In this document: piece after piece, positions 33,901 to 45,207 of the stretch
Position numbering within the stretch: position 1 is the stretch's first letter
Layout: every line of letters starts with the position of its first letter
Source: Cenococcum geophilum 1.58
Taxonomy: Eukaryota; Ascomycota; Dothideomycetes; Gloniales; Gloniaceae
Assembly: GCA_001692895.1 (NCBI GenBank)
Contig: KV748179.1
Span: 868,001 to 932,000, forward strand
Reading direction: 5' to 3'
Length of the DNA stretch: 64,000 bases
Translations under genes and position numbers: made by a program
Notes under the pieces: model-generated
Database searches by the model: none
Seen by the model: only the letters and a program-made list of their open reading frames with translations
What the model was told of the DNA's origin: nothing

Positions 33901-34626
33901 AGGTCAGGCAATATTAATAAAGAGGAATCGCCAAAAAACGAATCACCTAAGGGGAACCTAGGAAGAGCGACTGCCGAACTACTTAAAGTTATTTCCTTCG
34001 CCAGTAAAGGAAAGTCAGTTCTCTTATTACTAAGTTCCTATAGACCTTATTAAACAAGTTTCCACTCCTTTAAACGAACCTTCTTATAAACACGTTCTAA
34101 ACGCTAAAGACAAGTGTAAGCTAAACGCTAAGCTTTAAGAACACATGCGGACTCTTCTAAGGCACGCTAGATTGTAAGCAGCACCAAGAACAGCTTACTA
34201 TTAAGCTTCGCAGCGGCAGATTAAGCATAAAACCCTATAACAAATTACTTAGGGAACTTAGAGACTATTAAGAGTCATAAAACGCGCACATTTAGCGTTA
34301 AAAATTAAGCAAACATCACAAGACGATTAAACGTTTACTTTAGTGCACTTTATATAAAAAGAGGGCTGTTAAGACAGAGGACTCGCCAACATAACATAGA
34401 CTAACCCCTCTTTCGCGCAACGAGAACACGGAGATAATATTACTTCACTAAGCAACAGTATAGAAGAGACTGTACGCGTACAACAAAGAGTTAAAGAAGA
34501 AGAAGGTGCTTTAGGCATTATAAGTAACAATATTAACCAAATTAATTAGATAGATATTATACCTCTAGTAAATAACTTAGAGATACTAGGTATCTTTAAG
34601 AACGAAGATAAAGAGGAGGGAGATAG
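33900..34626. other. Gyp-Y 3' region and polypurine tract
   Basis: No domain recognised after the chromodomain. It ends in AAAGAGGAGGGAGATAG just before the 3' LTR. Confidence 0.55.
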
Positions 34627-35047
34627 TGTTATAAACGCTTTAAGTACAATATTATAACTACTTAGAGAGGAGTTAAAAGAAGCTAGTTAGTTAATATAAG
34701 TACGGTCTAGAATAGAACCCGTAGAACTATATAACGAGGAATAGTAAGCAGAGTTATATGATATAATCTATATAATCTATATAATCTGCGAGATCTACAA
34801 TAGAGCGAATAGAGCAGACAGAGTAGACAGAGCAATGACTTTTTTAGGAGTACGGTTATGTATTTAAGGACCCTCAATCCCTACCTAAATAGTTCCTTCC
34901 TTATAGTGATTCTCAGAATATAATTAGAGTTAATCTGTTAGGCAACCACTTCACCAGTTATTATTACGTTATTGACTTCCTGCAATACCTACACACTTAG
35001 CCCATTGACAGGACCCACCGTAGTTCTTGCTATAAGGTTCCGTTATA
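34627..35047 (+). repeat. 3' LTR of Gyp-Y
   Basis: 421 bp, heavily RIPed relative to the 5' LTR: almost every difference is C-to-T or G-to-A in this copy, including the terminal CA, now TA. Confidence 0.93.
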
Positions 35048-35109
35048 CACGGGTTAAGAATATTAAAACGCGCAGGGACGTAAGAACGTGTAAGTCCTAT
35101 AACAAACGC

Positions 35110-35800
35110 GATAGCAGCTCCGCGATATATTAGGTAGTAAAGTTTAAATAGGCTAGCACTACTTAGAAAGCTATTCTATTTATTAATATTAATAACCTTA
35201 TTAAGCCCTTGCTATTAGCTGTAGAGAAAGGCTAAATAGATATAGTTCGCCTACTACTAAAATAGGGCGCGCCTATTAATATACTAAGAGAAGGCGAAAG
35301 CGTACTCTTAGATCTTTTATAGAGAAGCAATATATAAATTATTAAACTATTACTTAAGTATAGGGCCGAAGTTAAGCCTGCTAATAGACGCATTCCGCTA
35401 AATATAGCTATTTCCTATAGCTAGAAAGAGATTATATATATACTATAGGACGCTAAAGTATAACTAGACCCCTTTATATAAGAGGTAGCTATATATAACC
35501 TAGTTAAGATTACTTTTATTTAACTATTACTTAAAGAAGGCGTTATTCTTTATAGAGAGGACTTTAAGCCACCTTATTTTAGCTCGCGACTTTACCTAAA
35601 ATAAAAAAAGGCTATAATAATCCCGCTACGCCACGAACAAATAAAAAGAGTTAGTAAGTATTAAGTTAAGCTAGATTACGGTAATAATGCAATTTTTAGT
35701 ATACGTTAGATACTAGCAAAATTACTTCTTTATAAACCCTTTAATAAAGTATAAATAGGTATTTGCGGGCCGCGCTAGGTTATAAAAGGAGTTTTAAAAG
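35110..35800 (+). pseudogene. F-box/ankyrin protein gene, 3' part (ankyrin repeats)
   Basis: The frame continues exactly from 25755 as DSSSAIY, with stops at former Trp/Gln codons. Ankyrin repeats follow: PLLLAVEKG-IDIVRLLLK-GAPIN (about 35193-35275), then IIKLLLKYRAEVKPANRRIP and a third with EIIYIL-DAKV. Later sequence near 35510-35600 still has ankyrin-like LLLKEGV. The end of the gene is unclear. F-box/ankyrin proteins are numerous in Pezizomycotina and are thought to be SCF substrate adaptors; the target here is unknown. Confidence 0.7.
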
Positions 35801-36345
35801 TGAAAGCTAGTTAAAAAGGGGATTAATATAGAAGACGCTTATATTTATACTATAGGCTATATTAACTACAGTTATAATAGAGGAAGACTTATATATAAGG
35901 GGGGCTTAGCAGAGAGTTAATTACCCTTTCTAGGCTTTAGGGATCTATAGCGTATTATACCTTTTTACTAAAAATTGCGCCAAAGAACTAGATATATATA
36001 TTTAAATAAAGCGGTCCTAGCTATATAAGCAGATAGTTTAATATAGGGATATTCTATTATAGCTTGGCTAGCAGCGCCAGTATTATAAGTTTAGAAGTTG
36101 CTACTAGTGCCTATAAAAGGATTAGGATATATAAGCTAGTAGATAGATAATGCGGTAATAGCTAGTTAGTATATTATATTTAATTAAGGTATACTTTATA
36201 TCTAACTCTTTAATAGGGTATTGCTAATATTATTAGGCTATACTATTTATCCCAAAGCCTAAAGGCTTAGATAATACCTTTAACGTAGTAAAGTAGGTAC
36301 GTTAATAGCGGTTTCCTAATAGCTTTATTATTTGCTAGTCTACGA
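35800..36345. other. TpA-rich stretch with no recognised feature
   Basis: RIP-like composition with stops in all frames. Neither transposon domains nor repeats found elsewhere in the window were recognised. It may be the tail of the F-box/ankyrin gene plus flank. Confidence 0.4.
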
Positions 36346-36346
36346 T

Positions 36347-36640
36347 TTTATATATACTAAAGTATCTTTAAGCAAAAGTTTAGATTAGTTTAGAAAAAAT
36401 CTGGTTACCTAATAAGGAGATATACTATCTTACGTACTACCCTATTAAATTTATAACTTCGCGACCTTTTTCCTACCCCTTACTACTTAAATGTTAGCGA
36501 CTTAGTCAATCGAGGTATAAGCATAGTAAGAAGGACGCATATAAGCCTATATAATTGGATTATTTATAAACGAGGATCTAAAGCTAGAGAAAGGAAAGGA
36601 GAAGAAGAGCAGCGCTAGTTAAAGTAGGGTTCTTTTATAC
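36347..36640 (+). mobile_element. Transposon 5' fragment related to the Hel-1 upstream region
   Basis: About 110 bp at 36347-36455 match 8345-8452, sharing TATATACTA at the start and the ordered motifs ACCTAATA, TACTATCTTACGTACTACCC and ATTAAA. A degraded frame beginning near 36490 reads SIEV and EGRIQAYIIGLFINEDLK around stops, which resembles the N-terminus of fungal pogo/Fot1-type transposases rather than RepHel. It is cut off at the Gyp-G3 LTR or junction near 36640. Confidence 0.45.
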
Positions 36641-36722
36641 GGTTCTTTAGTTATATAACTATAAAGTTTTACTAAGTTCTACTAACTAAGTTCTACCATT
36701 TTTTGCCAGTACTATAATATTA
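36640..36722 (-). repeat. Probable end of Gyp-G3 LTR
   Basis: Sequence ending CAGTACTATAATATTA directly precedes TACC and then, after Gyp-P1, the C-run and the AAGCCTGCCCTTAGGC block that also follow the Gyp-G1 LTR. This places the left end of the older minus-strand element Gyp-G3 here. Its LTR start was not identified. The reverse complement of 36660-36715 is similar to 39464-39517 in Gyp-G1 and contains the 10-bp AGTAGAACTT repeat. Confidence 0.5.
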
Positions 36723-36726
36723 TACC

Positions 36727-36913
36727 TATTACGGCACTAACCTAACGTATACTGTTTTATACTTTCTCGTACTATTTCCTACTATTAGCTAGCCCACCAC
36801 TAGTGCCTTAGCGGCCGGCACTACTACTTATATATAATACCCCCTTTCCACCTTCTTCTCCTCTTTATACTATAACATAGTTATTTAGTCTACTTTATTG
36901 CAGCACTGTAACA
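36727..36913 (+). repeat. 5' LTR of Gyp-P1
   Basis: 187 bp matching 50108-50294. It starts TATTACGG (TG before RIP) and ends CTGTAACA; contains TATATATAATACC near 36828. A TGGTATC match to a possible initiator-tRNA primer site is at 36919-36925. Confidence 0.92.
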
Positions 36914-37049
36914 GTTTATGGTATCTTTAATTTACGCCCCGTCGCGATTACTAATTCCCTATACCTTAGCCAATTAACCTCCGCCCTAAAGTAATCGCGA
37001 CCTACGCGCGCCTCTACTGAAACTAATACGTCCCTAGCACAGTCTTAGA

Positions 37050-38600
37050 ATAATCCTTAGTTTTTACCTAGTACTTAAATAGGCAATACTAACGACGCCA
37101 AAATAGCCAAAACTTAAAACCCCTATAACGTTTTTATAGACCTCTTTATATAGATATACCCTAATATTACGTAGACAATCTACCGCTCCCTACTATATCC
37201 TAAGACCTTTAAGCCTAGCAAAGCTTACCTTACCCTTATTAACTATACTAACGAGTTCCTTAACAATATTAAAGTAGGACTATAGTGTATATATAACACA
37301 AATACCGCTAATAAAAAAGCTAACAAAAACCTTAGTGCCCTTATTACTTCCTAGATAGGAACTATTAACTCCTAAATAAAAACTATCGCCGTTCTAAAAT
37401 AATTAACCCCTATAATAACAGTAGTAACCTAATAGAAAAAATAGAGGTCTAAAGACCCGCCAATATTTAGCGGAAAAGGCACCCCGCTAGAATAATAAGC
37501 TAATTTTAAGACCTAGCATATTAAGATTAAAGGAGTCTTTAACCGCGACTAGGATTACTTTAATATAGTTTAGTCCTAGATCCTTTATATCTTAAATATA
37601 CTAGAGAATAAGTCCTATAAGTTTATTAAGTAGGGCCTAGAGCTTATATATAAGAACTTAAATAATATATCTATGTAGAAATGGCCCGTTAAGGAAGATA
37701 TACTTAAAGACCTTACTGCCTACTGTAAGGTCCTTAATATAACCTAAGTCGCAAAGAATAAGCTTAACTATTTCCCCTACGGCGAGCGTAATTACTAGTC
37801 CTAGAAGGAAGAGTTTAATAAGCTAATAGTTCGTATTAAGAAGACAGATAAATAAAAGGTGGACCTATTCTAAAAGTTTATCTTTCTAAAGATAGAAGAG
37901 CTAGTACTTAGACTTACCTATAAAATTAATAACAGCAACTATATAGGTTAGAGTAAGTAAATAGATATATTTGCTAAGAACTTTATAAACTATACACACT
38001 AAGCCAACCTTAAGAAGAACGCTAACTACCGCCTACCTACTAAAGCCCCTGCCCCTATATTAACCTTAACCCTAGTAATAACTAGAGAACCTATAGACCT
38101 TAATAAAATCTTAGACACAGAGCGTAAGCGCCGCGTTAATAATAGATTATACTTTACCTATAACCTACCTAGCTACTAGAAGGACGCCTATAACCCTACT
38201 AAGACAGCAAACCTAGTTCTAATGCTACCCTGTTAAATAACGCGAACTAATAACCGCGGATGTGGTGACCGTGGAGTCTATTATAAACGCGGCGACCGTA
38301 GAGCCTATTATAGCTACGGTAGACGACCCCTTTAACCCTACGGCCTAGTTACTCTAAATAATACCCTATATAGGAGCCTAACCCGTTAACAACGCCTAGT
38401 ATTAGCGACTCTACGCTAGCGAATATAAATACGGCTACGACGTTAGTGAGGTATTATCTTCCTATACCCTAACTAAGACTGAGACTAATACTACTAGCTA
38501 GACAGACACTAAACCGCCCTACTAAGACAGCCCCGTACCCTAGTTATTAAAAGGTAAACTCTTAAACTAAGTCGCGTCTAAGGGTTTAAACTATATAAGG
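37050..38600 (+). pseudogene. Gyp-P1 gag with CCHC knuckle
   Basis: Stop-filled plus-strand frame. Near 37540-37720 it has a capsid-like segment. At about 38120-38195 RKRRVNNRLYFTYNLPSY (with relics of CX2CX4HX4C; Cys and His as Tyr) continues to KDAYNP, the expected Gag zinc knuckle. Confidence 0.78.
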
Positions 38601-38789
38601 AGGAAAACATAAAGATTAGGTCCCTGTTACTAGATTAATTAGTCCTTTCTATTAGTAAGCTGCTACTTAATCTTAGATTAGCAAATTGTAATGAAAAATT
38701 AATCTTTATTTAAACTTAACTCTCCTTATTACGTAACCTATACCCCTAAGTTTATATTAATATAGTAAGCCTAGTAGACTCTAATAGTA

Positions 38790-39003
38790 TTATAATGGCA
38801 TTTACTAACGCAGAGTTTATTATAAAAAAGTATAATATTATAACTAAGAAGCTGCTAATACCTAGGCCACTACGCCTTATAAACGGCATCCTAATTTTAC
38901 TTATTATAGACTACTTTACTGCCCAAATATTAATTGGCCTCCATACTAAAGCTATACTCTTTTTCATTACTAAACTCTTACCTACTACCCTAATTATTCT
39001 AGG
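38790..39003 (+). pseudogene. Gyp-P1 protease, 5' part, interrupted by Gyp-G1
   Basis: An open stretch from 38795 reads KLLIPRPLRLINGILI and TTLIILG, matching the start of gypsy aspartic protease regions. Gyp-G1 breaks it at TSD CTAGG; it resumes at 45208 with IPWLRKHKPY, the expected LGMPWLKKHNP-type block. The frame that runs to 39073 does so into the Gyp-G1 LTR, so its last 24 residues are not protease. Confidence 0.8.
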
Positions 39004-39213
39004 TGTTACGGCTTATATAAATGCCTCTAAACCGAAGCTTGTAGAATACTGTATTACAAAGATACTAAGCTAAAGAGAAGGAAAAGGGGTCGCTAGGACC
39101 GATATAAATAAATATATAGGGTAAGCCGCTAAGGCGCTAGCTTTAGGCGGGCTAATCGTAGGTCGGCAAAATATAGCAGAATTTGGCAGGTAACGTACGA
39201 TAGCGCCGTTACA
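39004..39213 (-). repeat. Gyp-G1 left LTR (3' LTR in element orientation)
   Basis: 210 bp, gapless match to 44993-45202; slightly more RIPed. It contains GCAGAATTTGGCAGG, a variant of the 10-bp AGCAGAAYTT motif. Confidence 0.93.
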
Positions 39214-39534
39214 TTACCCCCCTCTTTAAAAGAAAGCCTGCTCTTAGGCTTAGTTAGAAATAGAGTAGCGCTAGGCTTATAAACGTAGGATTATAAAATA
39301 TAAGATAAGGAGATAAAGGGGATATAAGTACGTCCAGACTAAGTACAAAGGGCAATTGTAGGCTAAGTGGAAGCACTAGGCTAGAAAGAGTAGCCGCTAA
39401 AAGTCTTAGTACGGATCTAACCAATTAGACAACTTTAACTAGCGGTTAAAGTTCCTAGATATCTAATATTTTACGGTACTGGCAAAAAACGGCAGAATAT
39501 AGCAGACTTTAGCAGACAGCTGTATTAGGGCTTT
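39214..39534. other. Gyp-G1 3' non-coding region with palindrome and 10-bp repeats
   Basis: Holds the minus-strand polypurine tract (39216-39224 as C-run), the 23-bp palindrome copy at 39431-39453, and about three 10-bp units of the AGCAGACTTT type at 39491-39520. No coding sequence. Confidence 0.7.
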
Positions 39535-42500
39535 AGGGCGTTTTTATCCCTATATTCTTCCGGTAACTTATTGTCTTTATTATACTAGTATTCCATCTAT
39601 TTATCTAGGTACTTTAGGGGTCTAGGCGTATTAGGGTATTAGTTATAGAATTCTTTAAGCTTCTAGGGGTAGCCTATAAAGTTCTACGTAGGGTACTAGG
39701 TTGGGTTAGGATCGTAGCCCTTTTATTAGATATGGTATTTTAGCGTTCCCTATACTATCTTATAGGCCAGTATTTTGTTAACCTCCTATTTATTATTACC
39801 GTTTACTTAAACTAGTAGGGAAGGCTCGTTCTTTTATCTAGGTAATAGGTTATTTATAGCTTTCCGTAACTTATCCGGTAAGAAGATAGGGTAAACCCTA
39901 ATTAAATCTAGGAGCTTTATCTTATATAAGTTGCCTATCTTCTTAAGAACTTTATACGGTCCTACTATCTAGTAGTCTAGCTTATGGCTAAGTCGTTTAG
40001 TCTTTTAATTTCTTATTATAACCTAGACTATATCGCTAGGGGCAAAATTAGGCTCTTAACGGTGTTTATTCGCCTATTGTTTTATTAACTTTTAAGCTTT
40101 TTCTAGGTTCTTATGGGCTACCATCTAGGCCTCCTCTAATTATTTAGCGTACTATTAGGCCTTAGTATAGAATAGCTTCTCTTATATAGTCTAGGGTTCT
40201 TCTAGCCTTTTTTAGCTAAAGCTTATATAGGGTAAGTATCCTATTTTTAGCTAAATTAGGGCAAACCCTATAGAGTTATAGGGTAGGGTTGCTTGCGCAT
40301 AGTCCATTAAGGGTAGTAGTTTAGATCAATTATTCTAGAAATAGTTAATAAAGGGCCTAAGCCTCTAGTCTAGGTACTAATTTATAATCTCTATCTGGCC
40401 GTCTATCTAGGGGTAATAAGCTATAAAAAGCTTTAGCTTAATACTTAGGATTTAGGTAAACTCGTTCTAAAAGGCTAATATAAACTATAGCCTATAATTA
40501 GATATAATAGTATCTAGTAGTCCGTAGATTTAATAGACATAATAGATATATAGCTAGGCTGCCTCTTTAGTATTAATGTTCTTATAACAGGGAATTAAAA
40601 ATAGGCGTTTACTAAAGCGGTTAACTATAACTATAACTATATCGTATCCGTTATAGTCCTTAGGTAGTTTATAGAAGTCTATAAAGATATACTGCTAAGG
40701 GCGCTCTAGTATTAGGAGTAGCTTAAGTAGTCCTAGGGTCTTATCCTATAGGATTATAGCTCTCTAGCAGTCTTTGCAGTTCCGTATATATTAATTAATA
40801 TCTATAACTATTCTTGGCAAGTAGTAGCGGCAGTTAATAATTTTATAGGTCTTATTCTTGCTAGGGTATACCGTATAGACTTAGTAATAAGCTTTGCGGA
40901 TTAATTTAGTCCGTAAATTATTAACATTAGGGACTATAAGCCGCTCCTAGTATAGGAGCAATCCTTCCTCCGTCTTAAAATTGGGGTCTCCTTTTATAGC
41001 TTATTTGTAGAGGGCCCTTAAGGTATTAGCCGTACGGTTTATAGTTAGAAGGCGGTTAATTAGCCCTATTAGCTTATCTAAGGACTCCTCTATTAGTACT
41101 AGCTCGTTTTACTAGGAGTCTAGCTCCTTAAAGATCCGTGGGTTAAGCTATTCTAGGTAAAGAAGGGCGCGCGTCTAATATTAGGTCTTTAGCTTATCCT
41201 AGGGTCCTATATCTTATTCTCTTTAGGTTAAGGCATTAGCCTTAGAGTTTTACTTACTAGAATAATATATAATCGTAAAGAAGAATTAGGAGAGTATTTT
41301 GGCCTACTAGGCTTATTATTTAATAAGCTGCTTTATAGTTATAAAGTACTCTAAGGCTTTATAATCTATATATATTTTAATCCGGGAGTTTATACCTTTA
41401 AGCTCTGCGCGCTATTAGGAGAGTAATTAAATAATAGCTAGCATTTCTTTATTATATACTTTATAGTTATACTTAGCTAGGTTTATTATCTTTAAAAAGA
41501 AAGCTATAGGGTACTATTTGCCCTCTAGATATAACTATAATAGGATTCCCGCTATAACCCTATTAAAGGCATCCGTTTTTAGTATTAATTTAAGATCCGG
41601 GTTATAATAATAAAGGATTAGGGAAGAGATAAGCCGATCCTTTATCTCTTTAAAGGCTTCTATATAGCTATTATTAAAAATAAAAGGCGTATCCTTCCTG
41701 GTTAGTTATATAAGAGGTTTTACTATAATTCCATAGTTACGGATAAACTAGTAGTAGAAGGTATAAAAGCTAAGGAAGAATTAGATTCCTTTTACTATAT
41801 AAGGGGGCTTTTAGTTACGGATTACTTTTACCTTCTTAGGGTTAACCTTAATTCCTTTTATAATTATAATAAACTTAAGGTATTTTATACGTTTTACCCC
41901 AAACTCGCATTTCTTAATATTAACTTATAAGCCTGCATTCCATAGTCTCTCTAAGACCTTTTTAATATAAACTTAATACTTAAGTTTATTATTTAAGTAT
42001 ATAAGAATATTATCTAGGTATACCGTGCAGAATTTATTAAGGTAATTAAAAAGAACGTTATTTATATACCTTTAGTACGTAGCCAGTCTATTTATTAGTC
42101 TAAAAGGAAGAACTTTATATTTATAGGAACTATAATAGGTATAAAATATTATTAAATCTTTAGATATAGGGTTTATCCTAATTTGGTAAAAAGCTTAGCG
42201 GATATTAAGTTTAGTAAAGATCTTTACCTAGCTTAGACGTATAAAAATCTTATTAATTAAAGAAATAAAATACTGGTTCTTTTAAGTAATAGCATTTAGC
42301 TTTTAATAGTTAATACAAAAACAAAGGCCTCTATTAGGCTTTTTTATAAACAGAATAGGGGAAGTAAAAGGGGCTTAACTTGGCTTAATAAACCCTTTAT
42401 CTAGGTTATTAATTAAATACTGCTTTATTGCTTTTAGCTTATTTATTAATTAATAATAGAGGGGGCTATAGCCTAGCGAGTTATTAGCTTTTAATTAAAT

Positions 42501-44400
42501 CTTATAATTATATATTTAGTAGGGGGGTAACTTATCTAAGGCCGCCTTTAAAAATGCATCCTTATAGTCTATATAAATAGTAAAAAGGAGGCATTTAACT
42601 AATTCCTTGTTAGTTTCCTTAGCTAGCCTTTCCTCTCTATTATTAATAATTTGGTTAATCTTATATAGGCTTATTATAAAGACCTTATTGTCCTTCTGGT
42701 ATATATTAAAGTAGAACGCTATAGCGCTAATTGCGGCAATATTTATAGTAGGGGGGTTGCCTAATAATAGGGGTGTATATAACTTTAGGGACTTCTAGGG
42801 TACTGGCGCTATTATTACTCCTTTTAGCTCCTATTATATCTTTTAAAGGTCCTCCCTTATATCCTATTAATACGTTCTTTTCTATACCGGTTAGATCTAT
42901 GCAATTTAGACATTATCTATATTACTATCTGTCCCGCTTTTATATATAAAGTCCTCTTTAAACGTAACGCTTTAAAAGAGTATCTTTATTAATATAGAGT
43001 TCTTTCTAGCTTTATAGCGGGCGTCTTCTTAGGCAAAGGTTAGGTTACGGGCCTAGATATACTACTAGTAGGTAAGGTTAGCCCTTACGGCTAGTGTCTT
43101 ATAGTCGGTTTAGATCTCCCTAATAAAGGAGGGCAACTTTAGTCTATCCTCTAGCCAAATAAACCGTCTTTATTCCACGTTTAACCAAATATTAAAATAG
43201 GACATCCATTTTCGTCTAAGGATTATATTATAGGACCCTAGGTCTAGGATACAAAAGGGGATACTATATTAGCGTCGTCCGTTAAGAGCGATATATAACT
43301 TTAAGATATAGGTAACAGGCCGACCGGCTTAGCTATTATAGCCTTTTACCTAGATAGGCTTTTCTAGTTGGATAGCTTTTGTATTTAGAAACTTGGCAAC
43401 ATTATTTATATAGGCAGTATTTATAAAGGCGAAGCTATTTACTCTAGTATTAATAAGGGCGGTTATACTAACTCTATATCTATTTTAAGATACTATATAT
43501 AGAACTATAAAATACTTTTTACCCATTAACTAACTAAGATTAATCTCTTTAAGATTAATCTCTTTAAGATTAATAGGGTACCCTAGGGGGAAGGTTTTCC
43601 CTAGGGTTTTTCTTTTCCTAACTTATTGGACGTTTCTCCTTCCTCTATATCCTTAATATCGCCTATATCCTTTAGCTCCGGGCAGGACGAGGTAAAGTAA
43701 CCCTATTTATTACAGTTATAATACGTGGCCGAGGCAGGGTTAATTAGAGTATTATAGCGAATACTAGTTAATAGCGTAGTACGTAACTAGTCGGGCGAGG
43801 CTTATTAGTGCGTAATTATAACCGCCTTTAGTATAAGAGTAGTTGTAACTTATCTTCCTACTCTAGCTTTTATAGGTATAGCTAGCGAGTTCTAATTATT
43901 ATGGAGTTACTTCTACTAATTAGGGTAGGTGTTAATCCGCTTTAGTTCTAAGTTTAATAATAGGTAATAAGCTACAAGTCTTTTATAGGTTAGTAGGTTA
44001 TCTAAGGTTATAGCGATCTTTTTTTATAGCCGGATTATTAGCTTATTATATAGGTCTAATTAATAGTTCTTAAGGGGAACCTAGCCTTCTCCTATAAGGT
44101 ATAGGAATTAAGTCTAAAATTTAGTAAAGGGTTAGTTTANTTTTATTATNANGCNATTATAGTTATAATAGGNATNNNNTACTTTATTTNGGTTAANATA
44201 AATAGCCGCTAAGTGCCGTATTATCTTATTAACAGATATAAATTAAATAGGGAAGTTGTCCTTAAACTTGGCTTAAAGGTGCTGTTAGGCGTCCCTAGTG
44301 GTTTAACTAAAGAGGTAAAGCATTTTAGCTTCTTTAAAAAGGAAATAGTTATAGTTAACGAAGAGCTTTCCTTATACTTAAATCCTCTAATTCTTAAAGG
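39535..44400 (-). pseudogene. Gyp-G1 gag-pol remnant
   Basis: On the minus strand a Gag zinc knuckle at 43681-43730 reads ATYYNCNK-GYFTSSCPEL (CX2CX4HX4C with Cys-1 and His lost). The RT box YLDNIL is at about 42003-42025. RNase H and integrase follow toward 40000. The C-terminal region at about 39560-39720 gives GYDPNPT-YPT-NFIGYP-KLKEFY, a chromodomain-type tail. Scattered ambiguous bases lie at 44140-44190. A 14-bp tandem triplication (GATTAATCTCTTTAA) is at 43538-43572. Confidence 0.85.
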
Positions 44401-44992
44401 TAGGATCTATCTCGCTAAATAGTAGTAGGGGGTTAGGGAGCTTAACGGACTTTAATTACTTCGTTATTATATCTATACTCCCTAGTATATCGTATTTAGT
44501 GGAGTAAATAGGTTAGCTAGGGCTTTAAGAAGGGGAAGCTAGGCTATTTTATAGGGCTGTAAGGCTTTCTAGGATCTCTTATAGGGTCTCTTATATATTT
44601 CTCGCTTTAAGACGATCGGCTTCCTAGCTAGCTATAAGGGCGCAAATCTACTCACGTACGTCTACAATATTATTATTGTCTTTAATTTCTAATCCTAATT
44701 AGATCTTAGGTTCCTCTTAGGTAAAGGCAGCTCTCTTAAATAAGCTTACTTTAGGTACCATTATTAGCTTCCTAAGGTTCGTTAGTATTATACGCTTTAG
44801 TTTTCATTCTAGGGGTATAGGTCTAGTCCTATTTAGCTTATAAGGTGGAATATTATCTAGGCCTTCCCAGGCAATATAGAGTTGTTTTAGTGTCTAAGTA
44901 TAGCGCGTTAATGCGTCGTTGCAGACGAAGTTTCTTTTAGGGTAGGATATTATTAAGGCCTTCCCAGGTAGGGTAGGGTGAGCTTAATATAA
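44400..44992. other. Gyp-G1 leader between gag and 5' LTR
   Basis: TpA-rich, no recognised domain. A motif AGGCCTTCCCAGG occurs twice, at about 44860 and 44957. Confidence 0.45.
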
Positions 44993-45202
44993 TGTTACGG
45001 CTCGTATAAATGCCTCTAAACTAAAGCTTGTAGAATACTATATTACAAAGATACTAAGCTAAAGAGAAGGAAAAGGGGTCGCTAGGACCGATGTAAACAA
45101 ATATATAAGGTAAGCCGCTAAGGCGCTAGCTTTGGGCGGGCCAATCGCAGGTCGGCAGAATATAGCAGAATTTGGCAGGTAACGTGCGATAGCACCGTTA
45201 CA
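44993..45202 (-). repeat. Gyp-G1 right LTR (5' LTR in element orientation)
   Basis: 210 bp, paired with 39004-39213 and followed by TSD CTAGG. Confidence 0.93.
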
Positions 45203-45207
45203 CTAGG

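Larger units (their letters stand above)
27042..35047 (+). mobile_element. Gyp-Y: Ty3/gypsy chromovirus with TSD CACGG
   Basis: Flanked by CACGG at 27037-27041 and 35048-35052. The 421-bp LTRs run TGTTACGAACG...CCGTTACA. Gag with CCHC, RT, RNase H, integrase and chromodomain lie on the plus strand. It is inserted in the terminal repeat of SR-X. The 5' LTR is almost free of RIP whereas the 3' LTR and internal region are strongly RIPed. Confidence 0.93.
25756..35104 (-). mobile_element. SR-X: small LTR element (about 1.34 kb) split by Gyp-Y
   Basis: The outer ends are TGTTACGG at 25756 and CTATAACA at 35104, flanked by AACGC (25751-25755 and 35105-35109). The terminal 63 bp at 25941-26003 are repeated directly at 27031-27041 plus 35053-35104. 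A C-run at 26007-26019, a polypurine tract on the minus strand, adjoins the left LTR, so the element is minus-oriented. The internal region is short, with a minisatellite and no retrotransposon protein. An LTR core appears in opposite orientations at the two ends. Confidence 0.75.
38999..45207 (-). mobile_element. Gyp-G1: Ty3/gypsy element nested in Gyp-P1, TSD CTAGG
   Basis: The element spans 39004-45202, flanked by CTAGG (38999-39003 and 45203-45207), with 210-bp LTRs (39004-39213 and 44993-45202) running TGTTACGG...GTTACA. A C-run just inside the left LTR is the minus-strand polypurine tract. The coding order on the minus strand is gag, RT, RNase H, integrase, chromodomain-like region. Confidence 0.94.

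Noticed and set aside
35800..36345. Continuation of the ankyrin gene
   Set aside because: No ankyrin consensus could be followed past about 35800, so the stretch was left unassigned.
38795..39073. 92-codon frame as an intact gene
   Set aside because: The first two thirds are Gyp-P1 protease and the last 24 codons are the Gyp-G1 LTR, so it is a chimera at an insertion junction.
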